From: Kineosporia aurantiaca JCM 3230 | GTDB lineage: Bacteria > Actinomycetota > Actinomycetes > Actinomycetales > Kineosporiaceae | NCBI GenBank assembly: GCA_000719025.1 | Contig: JODP01000002.1 | Span: 186,001-250,000 of the forward strand | DNA: 64,000 nucleotides | Direction: 5' to 3' | In this document: one piece after another, positions 45,603-54,558 of the stretch | Numbering within the stretch: position 1 is the stretch's first letter | How the letters are laid out: each line of letters begins with the position of its first letter | Notes under the pieces: model-generated | Told to the model about the DNA's origin: nothing | Database searches by the model: none | Seen by the model: the letters and a program-made list of their open reading frames with translations, nothing else | Program-made: the position numbers and the translations under genes

Positions 45603-46319
45603 ATGGATTTCAGCACCATGACCACACCCTCGAACGCCCGTGTCCTCATCGTCGGCGGTGGATCCGGCATCGGTCGCGCGCTCGCTCTCGCACTGGCGTC
45701 GAACAGTATCCACGTCGTGATCGGGGCCCGCCGACCGGAACAGGCCGGTGACCTGCCCGCCAAGGTCAGCGTTGTACACCTGGATCTACAGAACGAGGAC
45801 AGCATCGCGGCCGTCGCCTCCTCCGGCCCCTTCAACCACGTCATCTCTCTGGCTGCCGCCCATGCCAACGGCGCGGTCACCGACCTCGACCGGGCGGCGA
45901 TCGTCACGGCGTTCGACGCCAAGGTCATCGGCCCCATCCTGCTGGCCAAGCACCTTGCGCCGCACATGCCCGCCGGTGGATCCTTCGTGTTCTTCTCCGG
46001 CGTAGCCGCATGGGCACCCGCGCCGGGGCTCAGCGTGATGGCCACGGCGAACGGTGCTGTCGCCTTCCTCGCCGAGGCCCTGGCCGTGGAACTGGCACCC
46101 CTGCGCGTCGTGGCGATCTCGCCAGGAATCATCGACTCGGGCACCTGGGACCACCTCGGCGAGGCAAAGCGCGACCTGTTCGCCAGTACGGCGGCGAAGA
46201 ACCCGGCCAGGCGGGTCGGCAGCGTGCAGGACATCGTCGCAGCCGTCCGCCTCGCCATGGAGAACGGCTTTCTCACGGGGACGACGCTGCACATCGACGG
46301 CGGCGGGCGACTGGCCTGA
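45603..46319 (+). CDS. Atypical SDR lacking the Tyr-Lys pair
   Basis: 238 residues. Cofactor motif VGGGSGIGRALALALA, and Ser in FFSGVAAW, but the YxxxK position reads MATAN (Met then Asn), so the usual proton relay is missing. Such proteins exist as an SDR subgroup with undetermined function. C-terminal PGIIDSGTWDH is intact. No clear operon partner. ATG 45603 or 45618. Confidence 0.85.
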   Translation: MDFSTMTTPSNARVLIVGGGSGIGRALALALASNSIHVVIGARRPEQAGDLPAKVSVVHLDLQNEDSIAAVASSGPFNHVISLAAAHANGAVTDLDRAAIVTAFDAKVIGPILLAKHLAPHMPAGGSFVFFSGVAAWAPAPGLSVMATANGAVAFLAEALAVELAPLRVVAISPGIIDSGTWDHLGEAKRDLFASTAAKNPARRVGSVQDIVAAVRLAMENGFLTGTTLHIDGGGRLA

Positions 46320-46371
46320 GTTGAAGTGGCCAAGGGTCGGTCTCGGCCACCAAGGCGCCCCAGGCCCCTTC

Positions 46372-46377
46372 TAGACT
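46372..46377 (+). promoter_or_regulatory. Predicted -10, leaderless start
   Basis: TAGACT, 6 nt, then ATG 46384. No -35 match. Confidence 0.45.
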
Positions 46378-46383
46378 GACCAG

Positions 46384-46800
46384 ATGGATCTGGACGAGGC
46401 CCTAGCCCTAGCGCGATCCCCGCTGTGGTCCGAGCGCGGCCGATCCGGGCAGCAACTCAGCTCATTCGCCGGTGGGGCAGCGGCCGATGACGCGCTGCGG
46501 GGTCTGCTGCTCGATGAGGGGGATACCGCGGTCATCGATGCCACCGGCCTGGCGCTCCTCGAGCGGGGGGATCAGGCGGCCTGGAAGGTCCTGGCCTCGG
46601 TCTGGCTGGTGGCGCCCCCGGAGCAAGCTGACCACCTCACCAGCCTGCTGAGCCAGACCCTGTTCCGCGTCAGTTCCGATCAGGGCGAGGCGGCCCGTCT
46701 TAAAAGCATTCTCACGACCCTCGCAGCCGATGGCGACGCTGACGCGAGGGCGGGTGCGAAGGATCTGTTGCGGCAGGTCGGGTCCAGTCTGCCGACTTAA
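46384..46800 (+). CDS. Small HEAT-like helical protein
   Basis: 138 residues, all-helical repeats such as DALRGLLLDEGDTAVIDATGLALLERGD, reminiscent of HEAT/PBS repeats. No signal. Possibly a protein-binding adaptor. Predicted leaderless mRNA. Confidence 0.7.
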   Translation: MDLDEALALARSPLWSERGRSGQQLSSFAGGAAADDALRGLLLDEGDTAVIDATGLALLERGDQAAWKVLASVWLVAPPEQADHLTSLLSQTLFRVSSDQGEAARLKSILTTLAADGDADARAGAKDLLRQVGSSLPT

Positions 46801-47004
46801 GCGGGCTCCTATTGGTTCATGCTGGCCTTTATCCTGGTCATGCTCTCGGCTGGATTGATGCTGTCGGGGAATGCTTCACGGACGACACCTGGCCCGGCAG
46901 GAAGAAGCGGTCGCGTTTCCTCCAGTCCTGGCCCGCCTCCTGAGCCCGGCCACCGTGGCGTCGGTATCCTGTCAATCTCGCTTATCGTCTGGGGAAGGCC
47001 TGAG

Positions 47005-47376
47005 GTGGCGCCTACCAAAACGCTGACGCCCGCTACTTACCTGCGCATGATGCGCGCCTTGCCTCAGCCGAGCAGAGCGCTGGCCTACAGTCTCGCCGTG
47101 GCCTGGCTGGTCTTATGGGCCAGCCTGCTGGCCGGCTTCCTCTTCCAGTTCGACACTGCCTGGGCGAAGTGGTTCTTCCTGCCGTTTCCCCTGATCGGGG
47201 CGGCCGCCGGGGCAGTGGTGGCCTTGGACATCCGCGGCAACGCTGCCGGCGCGAACGAGGCAATGCGCGAGCAGGGGATGCCAACCTTGTCCCTGCCCTT
47301 TTTCCGAATCTTCGCGGCAGCGAGCTGCGCTATGGCACTGGCAGCCGTAGGAGTGGTTGTCCTGGCGGATTTCTGA
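47005..47376 (+). CDS. Small membrane protein, paralogue of the gene at 29940-30275
   Basis: 123 residues, three hydrophobic helices. Shares LRMMRALPQPSRALAYSLAVAW, a PFP turn and ALDIRGNAA with the gene at 29940-30275. GTG 47005 (ribosome site GGGGAAGG) makes its N-terminus equivalent to that of the paralogue. Function unknown. Confidence 0.68.
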   Translation: MAPTKTLTPATYLRMMRALPQPSRALAYSLAVAWLVLWASLLAGFLFQFDTAWAKWFFLPFPLIGAAAGAVVALDIRGNAAGANEAMREQGMPTLSLPFFRIFAAASCAMALAAVGVVVLADF

Positions 47377-47497
47377 GAATCGGGCCGGACTACGCGCCAA
47401 GGAATGTGCTGCACCCACCGCCTGGGTTCATCGCCCGCCCTTACTACCGTGAGCGAGTACCGGGGCCGGGGCGAACCACGCAGACCGGCTTGGCGCC

Positions 47498-47532
47498 GGC
47501 CGGGGAAGGTTCGGCAAGAACCTCCCCCGGCC
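47498..47532 (-). terminator. Terminator of the APC permease gene
   Basis: 15-bp arms GGCCGGGGAAGGTTC and GAACCTCCCCCGGCC with one mismatch and a 5-nt loop, 13 nt past the permease stop on the minus strand. Confidence 0.78.
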
Positions 47533-47544
47533 TCCCCGCATCAG

Positions 47545-49200
47545 CTATTCGGTGCCGAGTTCGGCCTCCATCTTGGCCGAAAGTTTCTCCTGCGCCGAGA
47601 TCGTGGCCTGGACCTGCTCGGGCGACATGGCCAGGCTCACCGCGTAGTAGAAGATGACCAACGAGAACGCAATGACGACGACCAGGTCGATCCAGTCCGG
47701 CAGCGTGCCCAGCGAGCCGGTACCGTAGTTGCCCAGCAGACCGATCACCGTCAGGCCGATCAACCAGGGCCAGATCCACGAGGCGGCCCGCCAGTCGATG
47801 TCCACCCGGGCCAGGTTCTCGTTGCGGCGCAGGGTGATCTCGAAGATGATCCGGCCGACGAAGATGCCGGTCAGCAGCTTCCAGGTGGCCTCGAACCCGC
47901 CCCAGTAGATGACGAAGTTCGCGAACACGAAACCCGCGGGCAGCAGCACCTTCGGGAACGGAACCCGGTAGGGGTGCACCCGCTCGGGGTCCTTCTCCAT
48001 CAGCGCGGCCAGGGCCGGGGGCGCGAAGCCGTACATGATCGCGGTGGCGCCGGTGACCAGGCCGACCAGGGAGTTCCAGCTCGGGAAGGGCAGGAAGGCG
48101 ATCAGGCCGATGACGAAGGCGACGATGATCGACCAGAACGGCACCCCGCGGTTGGACACCTTCGTCAGCCCGTCCGGGAGCACCTCGTCCTCGCCCAGGG
48201 CGTAGGAGATCCGGGCCGAGGTGCCGACGTAGACCAGGCCGGTGCCGGCCGGTGAGATCACCGCGTCGATGATCAGGACGGTGGCGAGCCAGCCTGCACC
48301 GGCGCCGAGGGCGAGGGTGTAGTAAGGGCCGTAGTCTCCGGCGCCGATCGGGTTTCCCCAGCCGTGGATGAGGTTTGAGGGCATCAGGGCGCCGATGAAG
48401 GCGATCTCGAGCAGGATGTAGATGCCGGCGCCGATGAGCATTGCGACGATGATTGCCCGGGAGACGTCCTTCTGCGGGTTCCTGGCCTCACCGGCCATCT
48501 GCGCGGCCTGCTCAAAACCCTGCAGGGCGAACACGACTCCGGCTGGTAGCGCAGCGAAGATGCCGTGGGCGCCCATCACGAAGAAGCCGCCGCCGGCCGA
48601 GAAGTTGCCGGCGTGGAACTGCAGGAGCAGCAGCACGATCACGGTCAGGACCGGCACCGCGGCCTTCCAGATCACCATCACCGTGTTGCTGTCCGCCAGC
48701 AGTTTGGCGCCCATCAGGTTGACGACGGTGAAGACCAGCATGGCGGCGGCGGCGATCAGCAGACCGGTGCCGTTCAGGGTGCCGTCGCCCTTCAGCATGA
48801 CCAGGTGATCCTTGGCCCACCCGGTGCTGTTCAGGTACGAGATGCTCGCCTCGACCTCGATCGGGGCAATGGTCACGGCCTGCAGGTAGGCCGTCCATCC
48901 GGCGGTGAACCCGGCCAGGCCACCGAAAGCGAAGTGCGGGTAGCGGGTTGTGCCCCCGGCTACCGGGTAGGCCGCGCCCAGGTCGGCGTGGATCAGGGCC
49001 AGCACGATGAGCATCGCGGCCGCCAGGAGCCAGGACAGGAGCGAGGCCGGGCCAGCGGTCTGGGACGCGTTCAGGGCGCCCAGCAGCCAGCCGGAGCCGA
49101 TGATGGAGCCCAGCGACACGAACATCAGGCCCCAGAAGCCCACCGTTCGTTTCAGGCCGGAGTCCGAGAGAACCGGAGGGACGGATGCGTCAACGGCCAT
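47545..49200 (-). CDS. APC-superfamily amino-acid permease
   Basis: 551 residues, about 12 membrane helices. TM1 GxG loop GSIIGSGWLLGALNAS, then AGGTTRYPHFAFG and ALQGFEQAAQMAGEARNPQKDVSRAI typical of AAT/APC transporters. Proton-coupled amino-acid or polyamine uptake; substrate unknown. Flanked by a long upstream intergenic region with no other gene, so control may be independent. Confidence 0.9.
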   Translation of the reverse strand: MAVDASVPPVLSDSGLKRTVGFWGLMFVSLGSIIGSGWLLGALNASQTAGPASLLSWLLAAAMLIVLALIHADLGAAYPVAGGTTRYPHFAFGGLAGFTAGWTAYLQAVTIAPIEVEASISYLNSTGWAKDHLVMLKGDGTLNGTGLLIAAAAMLVFTVVNLMGAKLLADSNTVMVIWKAAVPVLTVIVLLLLQFHAGNFSAGGGFFVMGAHGIFAALPAGVVFALQGFEQAAQMAGEARNPQKDVSRAIIVAMLIGAGIYILLEIAFIGALMPSNLIHGWGNPIGAGDYGPYYTLALGAGAGWLATVLIIDAVISPAGTGLVYVGTSARISYALGEDEVLPDGLTKVSNRGVPFWSIIVAFVIGLIAFLPFPSWNSLVGLVTGATAIMYGFAPPALAALMEKDPERVHPYRVPFPKVLLPAGFVFANFVIYWGGFEATWKLLTGIFVGRIIFEITLRRNENLARVDIDWRAASWIWPWLIGLTVIGLLGNYGTGSLGTLPDWIDLVVVIAFSLVIFYYAVSLAMSPEQVQATISAQEKLSAKMEAELGTE

Positions 49201-49764
49201 GAAGATCTCCGGAACGTCGCAGGGTCTGGAGGGCGGCGCCGGGCCATTTCTGACAGGAATTACACAGAAAAGACGGGACGCCGGGACAACGGTGTCTTCA
49301 GGGTGAATCCAGGGGTATGCCCGAGCTCAATTGAATGAGAACACCGTGCCGGAGAGAAGGTCCTTTCGTCAGCCATCGGGCCACGAGTGAGACCTATATC
49401 ACACATTACTCCGGGAACCTGGCGGGGTGATTAGTCGTACCGTTATCCAGGTCAGACGAATGGTCGGTTGTCCCGCTGATCGAGCGAAACAAGCTGCTGA
49501 GAGCGAATACTCAGCGATCAAACCATCCCGGCACAAGGGTCCCGACGAGAGCGCAGATCCAGCACCTGGCACGATCGAGCACTTGTCATGCTCTTGGAAT
49601 CATGTTTCGGGGAAGAATTCCATGATCACGTCAAGATTCGAAGACGAGCAGGATTTGGGCGCTCCCGCAGAGCTGCGCGAACATTTCCAAGGTGCCGACC
49701 CGGCCGACGGCCGACGTCGGGCGCATTTGCACGCCGGGTGAAGCGCATCTTTGGAAAAGCGTCC
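49201..49764. other. 564-nt region mostly without a gene
   Basis: Holds the upstream region of the APC permease and lower-GC sequence than its surroundings. One weak candidate is a 39-residue frame at 49622-49741 (starts MITSRFEDEQDLG) preceded by GGGGAAG. No repeat or RNA structure was recognised. Confidence 0.3.
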
Positions 49765-50334
49765 CTACTCCAAGTCGGCGGAGTACTTCTCCAGCCAGGT
49801 ATGAGCGCGCCGGACATCCCGCAGCGTGTAGGGCACGCTGGCGCACATCAGCGCGATGGACGCCACGAGAATCCCGCTCCAGAGATCGAATCCGCGGGTG
49901 ACGAGCTGCAGGATCCAGATCAGCACGAGCACCGGGCTGATGTAGATGAACCGGCGCTGCCGGATCAGCCGGTGAGCTAGGTCAGCGGCGATCACCTGGT
50001 CATCGTCCGGCACCGGCTCTCCGGCCCGGACACTCTTGAGGATGCTCTTACGCCGGCTGCGATCCACTCCCAGCAGGAGCGGGGGCTGCGCCCAGCGGGA
50101 ACCGCGCCGACGTCTCCACAGCACGAATGCCATGAGCAGGCCCACATACAGGACGGCTGCACCACTGGCAATGAGGACGAACCACCAGAACGAGTGATCC
50201 GGTGTGTCGTCCCCGATCACGACGTAGCCGACGATCATGCCGATCGGTATCAGGCAGGCATAGACGGCGAGGCTCCCCCACAGCCATAGCGTCTGCCGGT
50301 GCCGTGCCCGAGAAGCCACATCCGTGTCGCCCAT
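49765..50334 (-). CDS. Four-helix membrane protein, paralogue of the gene at 23816-24373
   Basis: 189 residues from ATG 50334. Same plan as the gene at 23816: two N-terminal helices, RRRRGSRWAQPP, LGVDRSRRKSILKSVRAGEPV loop, two helices and a basic tail (RRAHTWLEKY). Earlier ATGs (50346, 50361, 50370) add residues that lack a partner in the paralogue. No known family. Confidence 0.68.
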   Translation of the reverse strand: MGDTDVASRARHRQTLWLWGSLAVYACLIPIGMIVGYVVIGDDTPDHSFWWFVLIASGAAVLYVGLLMAFVLWRRRRGSRWAQPPLLLGVDRSRRKSILKSVRAGEPVPDDDQVIAADLAHRLIRQRRFIYISPVLVLIWILQLVTRGFDLWSGILVASIALMCASVPYTLRDVRRAHTWLEKYSADLE

Positions 50335-50478
50335 GGCTAGGATGATCATGGTTCTGGCCATGACCCGCACGTCGAGATCACGCCAGAAACGGACGACGCA
50401 CCTGCGCGATCGCCTGGCGTATCAACGCATCCAGGTCGGCTCCAGCTGGAAGCCACCCCACGCGACGGCCCAGTGCAG

Positions 50479-51162
50479 TCAGCTGCTCAGTGCCTGGGCC
50501 GAGAACCACAGCCGGTCCGGCGAAAGCCACTGACGAATCTGCAGTCCGGCCTCGGCCAGCACATCCCGCAGATCAGCCTCGCTGAGCCGACGGAAGGTGT
50601 AGTCGTGATGCCACACATCGTCCCCGTCGCGATAGTCGACCGAGAACCCGAACCGGTCATTCCCCAGAGCAGTCTCGGTCCGGGCGACCTCGATCGTGCC
50701 AAGGTGACGAGTGCCCTGGCCGGCCGCGAACCAGTCCGGCGGGCGCCACTGCACCAGCACCACCCCGCCGGGCGCCAGATGCCGGGCAGAGGCGCCCAGC
50801 AGGTGCTGGCGCAGTCGGTCGTCATCGGTATTGACGAGGTTCCCCGCCAGCACCACCGCCGCGAAAGACTCGCCCAGGTCAAGATCCTGGATCGAGGCCT
50901 GCACCGGCCGGATCCGGGGGTCGGCCGGGATCCGGGCCAGCATGGCGGCGGACTCGTCCACCGCCACGACCGGATGCCCCAGCCGGGCCACGGGCACCGC
51001 GATACGCCCGGTGCCACATCCCAGATCCAGCACCGACGCTCCCAAGGCCACCTGCGCGTGGATCATCTCGGGTTCACCGAACGTGGGCATCCGCGCGTAC
51101 AGGTCGACCGGGCTGCCGTCCGGCGCAGCCTCCTGAGACGGGCTCTCTCCCGGTGTGTTCAC
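50479..51162 (-). CDS. Class I SAM-dependent methyltransferase
   Basis: 227 residues. Motif I VLDLGCGTGRIAVP, motif II VVAVDES, post-I FAAVVLAGNLVN, motif III APGGVVLVQ. Small-molecule or protein methyltransferase, substrate not evident. GTG start with GGAGG upstream. Confidence 0.88.
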   Translation of the reverse strand: MNTPGESPSQEAAPDGSPVDLYARMPTFGEPEMIHAQVALGASVLDLGCGTGRIAVPVARLGHPVVAVDESAAMLARIPADPRIRPVQASIQDLDLGESFAAVVLAGNLVNTDDDRLRQHLLGASARHLAPGGVVLVQWRPPDWFAAGQGTRHLGTIEVARTETALGNDRFGFSVDYRDGDDVWHHDYTFRRLSEADLRDVLAEAGLQIRQWLSPDRLWFSAQALSS

Positions 51163-51299
51163 TACTGCCTCCGTGCGTCGTCGACCGAAGCGTCCCCCAG
51201 TGGCCGACGAACAGCGTCCTCAGTCAGTTCCGGACTCACGAGACATCCCCACTGTCATGCATCCTGGCGTCGGCAAGGACGACCAAGACCGCGCCAGGT

Positions 51300-51668
51300 T
51301 CACTGCGCGGTCGTCGTCTGCGGCTGCTCCCAACGCTGCACCCACGCCTTGGCGCTCGACCAGCCGACGCTCTCCTCCGGCAGATCCTTACCGGAGGAGA
51401 AGGTCACGCTGACCTTGGCCGCGACCATCTTGCAGACCTTGTAGGAGCGCACTTCGGTGGTGTGGCCGTCCTTGTCGGTACCGACCGCGCCGCGAATGCC
51501 CTTGGTACCGAAGACCTTGGCCACGTGGGCCTTGGAGTTCCCCATCTTGATCTGGGCGAACTCGTCGATGGTGACGCACGCCTTGTTCTTCGGCGCAGCG
51601 TCGGCCGCTACGGCACCACCGAGCAGCAGAGTGGCGGAGATGCCGGTGGCGATCAGAACTCGGCGCAT
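51300..51668 (-). CDS. Small secreted protein, SmpA/BLIP-like motif
   Basis: 122 residues with a clear signal peptide (RRVLIATGISATLLLGGAVAADA). Mature part has ITIDEFAQIKMGNSKAHVAKVFGTKG-like spacing, which recalls the SmpA/BLIP-type fold seen in small exported proteins. Two Cys may form a disulfide. Start supported by GGAGGAAA. Function unknown. Confidence 0.7.
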   Translation of the reverse strand: MRRVLIATGISATLLLGGAVAADAAPKNKACVTIDEFAQIKMGNSKAHVAKVFGTKGIRGAVGTDKDGHTTEVRSYKVCKMVAAKVSVTFSSGKDLPEESVGWSSAKAWVQRWEQPQTTTAQ

Positions 51669-51870
51669 GAAACTTTCCTCCCGTCGCGGCCGGGCCATTC
51701 CCGACACGACTCTTTTGACGCCGCAGTCACCCTCCGGGGTTGTCAGGCCTGACCGCCCGATCGGGCAGAAGGCTGCCACCAGGCCGAACCCTTGATCATT
51801 CGTCGGCGCCTTCTGCGTCAACGAGGGCCCGAAGTGCAAGATCGCCAGGACTGCCCAGACCTCGCGCTGA

Positions 51871-52605
51871 TCAGCCGACCGCGGCGCGCAAAAGTTCGGC
51901 CACCGCGGTCATACCAGCGGCATTGGGATGGTAGGGCGCACCCCCGAGCGGGGCGATGCGGTATCGGCGGGTCCAGGGTTCCTGGGACCAGGCATGGTGA
52001 GAAGCGCTGGCCTCGGAGGCGGCGATGTATCCGCAGCCTGCTCGTTCGGCAGCCGCGCGGGTTTCGGCGGCCAGCCGAGTGGCGATCTCCCGTCCGCGCT
52101 CAGCCATCTCGGCCGGCAGCAGACCGGTGTCATGTCCGGCCGGTGGCAGGATCGTCAGGTAGTCGACCAGGAACACCCGGGCGTGTAGGGCACGCTCGGC
52201 AACCTGCTGGGTCAGCCGGTCAAAGGTCTGACTCAGCAGGTCGAATCGATCAGGGTCCTGCGGCTGAATCCGCCGCAACGGCCAGGGGCGGCTGGCTGAA
52301 GACAGGAATCCCACGTATCCGACGTCGTTGCCGCCGCCGGTGATCGTCACCAGGGCAGTCTCGGCCGTGACCGCCTCGATCTGTGGCGGTTCCCCAGAGG
52401 CCCGGCCATCGGTGCCGTCGAGGATCCCGGCCGCGGTCGCTCCGGAATAGGTGACGTCGGTCAGGTCGAGTTCCAGCTGGTCGGCCAGGAGGTGGGCGTA
52501 GTTGATGCTGGAACGACCGGCTGCCCGCGGGCTTCCGGGCGCCCGCCGGCCGATCAGCGGTCCGGCGGCGAAGGAACTGCCCAACGCCACGTACCGTGAG
52601 CCCAA
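51871..52605 (-). CDS. SGNH/GDSL hydrolase
   Basis: 244 residues. Block I ALGSSFAAGP (Ser), block III GGGNDVGY, block V YHPNAAG (His). The residue three before His is Ala rather than the common Asp. Esterase or lipase-like; no signal peptide. TTG 52605 start gives the usual N-terminus; GTG 52590 possible. Confidence 0.85.
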   Translation of the reverse strand: MGSRYVALGSSFAAGPLIGRRAPGSPRAAGRSSINYAHLLADQLELDLTDVTYSGATAAGILDGTDGRASGEPPQIEAVTAETALVTITGGGNDVGYVGFLSSASRPWPLRRIQPQDPDRFDLLSQTFDRLTQQVAERALHARVFLVDYLTILPPAGHDTGLLPAEMAERGREIATRLAAETRAAAERAGCGYIAASEASASHHAWSQEPWTRRYRIAPLGGAPYHPNAAGMTAVAELLRAAVG

Positions 52606-52629
52606 CTCAGGTCGCCCGGGGATGGCATC

Positions 52630-52923
52630 TCACCTCACCGAGGCCAAATGATCAGGCGACCAGGTTCGGTGCCAGGCTTCCCGGATGGCATTCTCCACAA
52701 TCGCGGGGGTCACCACGGCGGCCGGAGCGCCGACCCAGTTGCTCGGGTGGGCGGCATCCATCGCCACGATCAGCATCGCGCCGCAGCCATCAGCCGGTTG
52801 CACGACGAAGCTGAGTGGGGCCCAGGCCATGCCCTGGATGTAGGTCGGCCGAGCACGTACCCGCCATCGAAAGCGCACTCCGTCGACGACAATCGCCCGA
52901 GTCCCCTTCGTGGGCAGGGCCAT
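52630..52923 (-). CDS. Small hypothetical protein
   Basis: 97 residues (MALPTKGTRAIVVDGVRFRWRVRARP). No known family. GGAGG 5 nt upstream of ATG supports it as real. Possibly co-transcribed with the SGNH gene (24-nt gap). Confidence 0.6.
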   Translation of the reverse strand: MALPTKGTRAIVVDGVRFRWRVRARPTYIQGMAWAPLSFVVQPADGCGAMLIVAMDAAHPSNWVGAPAAVVTPAIVENAIREAWHRTWSPDHLASVR

Positions 52924-53127
52924 CAATGCCTCCGTCCTTGGGGCAAGCAGCGATCGCGAACGGGTTCCACCTTGCCGGAGCAGCCGCTCCCCCGGCAAGC
53001 GTTTTTGCGCAGCCCGTCGATCCGGACGACCGGGCCCGACGACGACACCCCTGGACGACAACGTTCGGCCGGACTCTCGTCAAAGTCACGGTTATGTCAC
53101 GGCCCCGGACCCGTTCAGCAGGCCGAC

Positions 53128-53151
53128 TTATTCCGGACTCCGGAGAAATAA
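53128..53151. promoter_or_regulatory. Candidate ROK operator
   Basis: AT-rich imperfect dyad TTATTCCGGA / TCCGGAGAAATAA, about 76 nt before the ROK start. ROK regulators often bind AT-rich dyads; unproven. Confidence 0.35.
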
Positions 53152-53227
53152 AGACTTTACGGCCGCTAAACCCAAGGTATTGCTCAGGTTATTGACCGGG
53201 ATACGACGGAACTGTGATTGTTCCTCC

Positions 53228-54400
53228 ATGCCCATCCTGTCCGGTTCGCGCGGCCTGAGCGCCTTGCGCTCCAGCAACCGCCGCCGGCTGCTCGAGCTCC
53301 TGCGGGAGCACGGTGAGATCAGCCGCGCCGATCTGGCCCGGCTGACCGATCTGTCGAGCACCACGGTCTCCAGCCTGATCGCCGAACTCAGCGACGAGGG
53401 CATGGTCACCGAGGTCGACCGGCACCGCGCCGCCCGCACCGGGCGGACCGGGCGCCCGGGCCGGCTGGTCCAGCTGGTCGGGGGCCGGGGGCTGGTCGCG
53501 GGTCTGGACATCGGCCGCGAGCAGGTCCGGGCCGCGGTCTGCGATCTGGGCGGCGAGGTGATCGCGGAGCAGAGTCGGCACATCGACGTCGAGGCCGCCG
53601 ATTCCCTGCAGCTGATCTCCGCTTTCGTCAACGAGCTGGTCGACGCCACTCCGGACGGCCGGGCCCGGATCGCCCGGCTGGTGGTGGCCGTGCCCGGGGT
53701 GGTCGAGACCGGAAGCGGTTTCGTCAGCTCGGTCTGGGTGCCGAACTGGCAGCAGCAGGCGCCCGGCCCGGTGCTGGCCGAGGCGACCGGCCTGGAGACG
53801 TTCGTGGAGAACGACGCCGATCTGTGTGCCCTGGGCGAGCGGGCCTTCGGCGCCTCGGCCGGGCTCAGCGACGTGCTGCACGTCGTGGTCTCGTCCGGGA
53901 TCGGGATCGGGATGGTCCTGGCCGGCCGTCTTTACCGCGGAAACAGCGGTGGGGCGGGCGAACTGGGCCATGTGCAGGTCGCCGACCTGGGTGACCTGTG
54001 TCTGTGCGGCAACCGCGGCTGTCTGGAGACGCTCGCGTCCCTGGAAGCCGTGCTGACCGCCCTGCGGGTGGTGCGGCCGGACGTCCGTACCAGTGCCGAT
54101 CTGGCCGAACTGGTCAACGCCGGTGACCGCGCCGCGATCCGGGTGGTCACCGACGCGGGGGCGGTGATCGGCAAGGAGGTGGCCGCCCTCTGTAACGTCC
54201 TGGCCCCGCAGGCCGTGGTCGTCGGCGGCGAACTGGCCGGGGGCGGAACCCATCTGGCCGATGCCGTACGCGACGCGGTCGAACGCTACACGAAACCTCG
54301 TACTGCCTCCCGGATCGCGGTCCTGCCGGCCGAACTCGGCGCCCGGGCCTCCCTTCTGGGAACCGTTGCCCTGGCGATGGAGGCCGAGAGCACCGCCTGA
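53228..54400 (+). CDS. ROK-family (NagC-like) sugar-responsive repressor
   Basis: 390 residues. N-terminal winged helix (LLELLREHGEISRADLARLTDLSSTTVSSLIAELSDEGMV) and a ROK sugar-binding fold with the zinc motif CLCGNRGCLE and GIGIGMVLAG. Probably senses an amino sugar or its phosphate and controls the downstream transporter and hexosaminidases. ATG 53228; longer frame upstream is rejected. Confidence 0.92.
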   Translation: MPILSGSRGLSALRSSNRRRLLELLREHGEISRADLARLTDLSSTTVSSLIAELSDEGMVTEVDRHRAARTGRTGRPGRLVQLVGGRGLVAGLDIGREQVRAAVCDLGGEVIAEQSRHIDVEAADSLQLISAFVNELVDATPDGRARIARLVVAVPGVVETGSGFVSSVWVPNWQQQAPGPVLAEATGLETFVENDADLCALGERAFGASAGLSDVLHVVVSSGIGIGMVLAGRLYRGNSGGAGELGHVQVADLGDLCLCGNRGCLETLASLEAVLTALRVVRPDVRTSADLAELVNAGDRAAIRVVTDAGAVIGKEVAALCNVLAPQAVVVGGELAGGGTHLADAVRDAVERYTKPRTASRIAVLPAELGARASLLGTVALAMEAESTA

Positions 54401-54452
54401 CAAATCCATATCCAAGACCAGCGTCCCGGTTCTGTCTGCCGGTACGCCTCCT

Positions 54453-54515
54453 CAGCACATCCGAAGACAGCCACATCCGAATACAGCTACATCCGAGAAC
54501 AGCCACACCTGCGAA
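54453..54515 (+). repeat. Four tandem 15-16 bp repeats in the transporter leader
   Basis: Units start at about 54453, 54468, 54484 and 54500, consensus CAGCCACATCCGAA; the fourth is degenerate. They lie between the ROK gene and the binding-protein gene. Confidence 0.6.
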
Positions 54516-54558
54516 ACCGACCGTCCGAAGCCCTGCCGAACATCTCAAGGAGTCCCGC

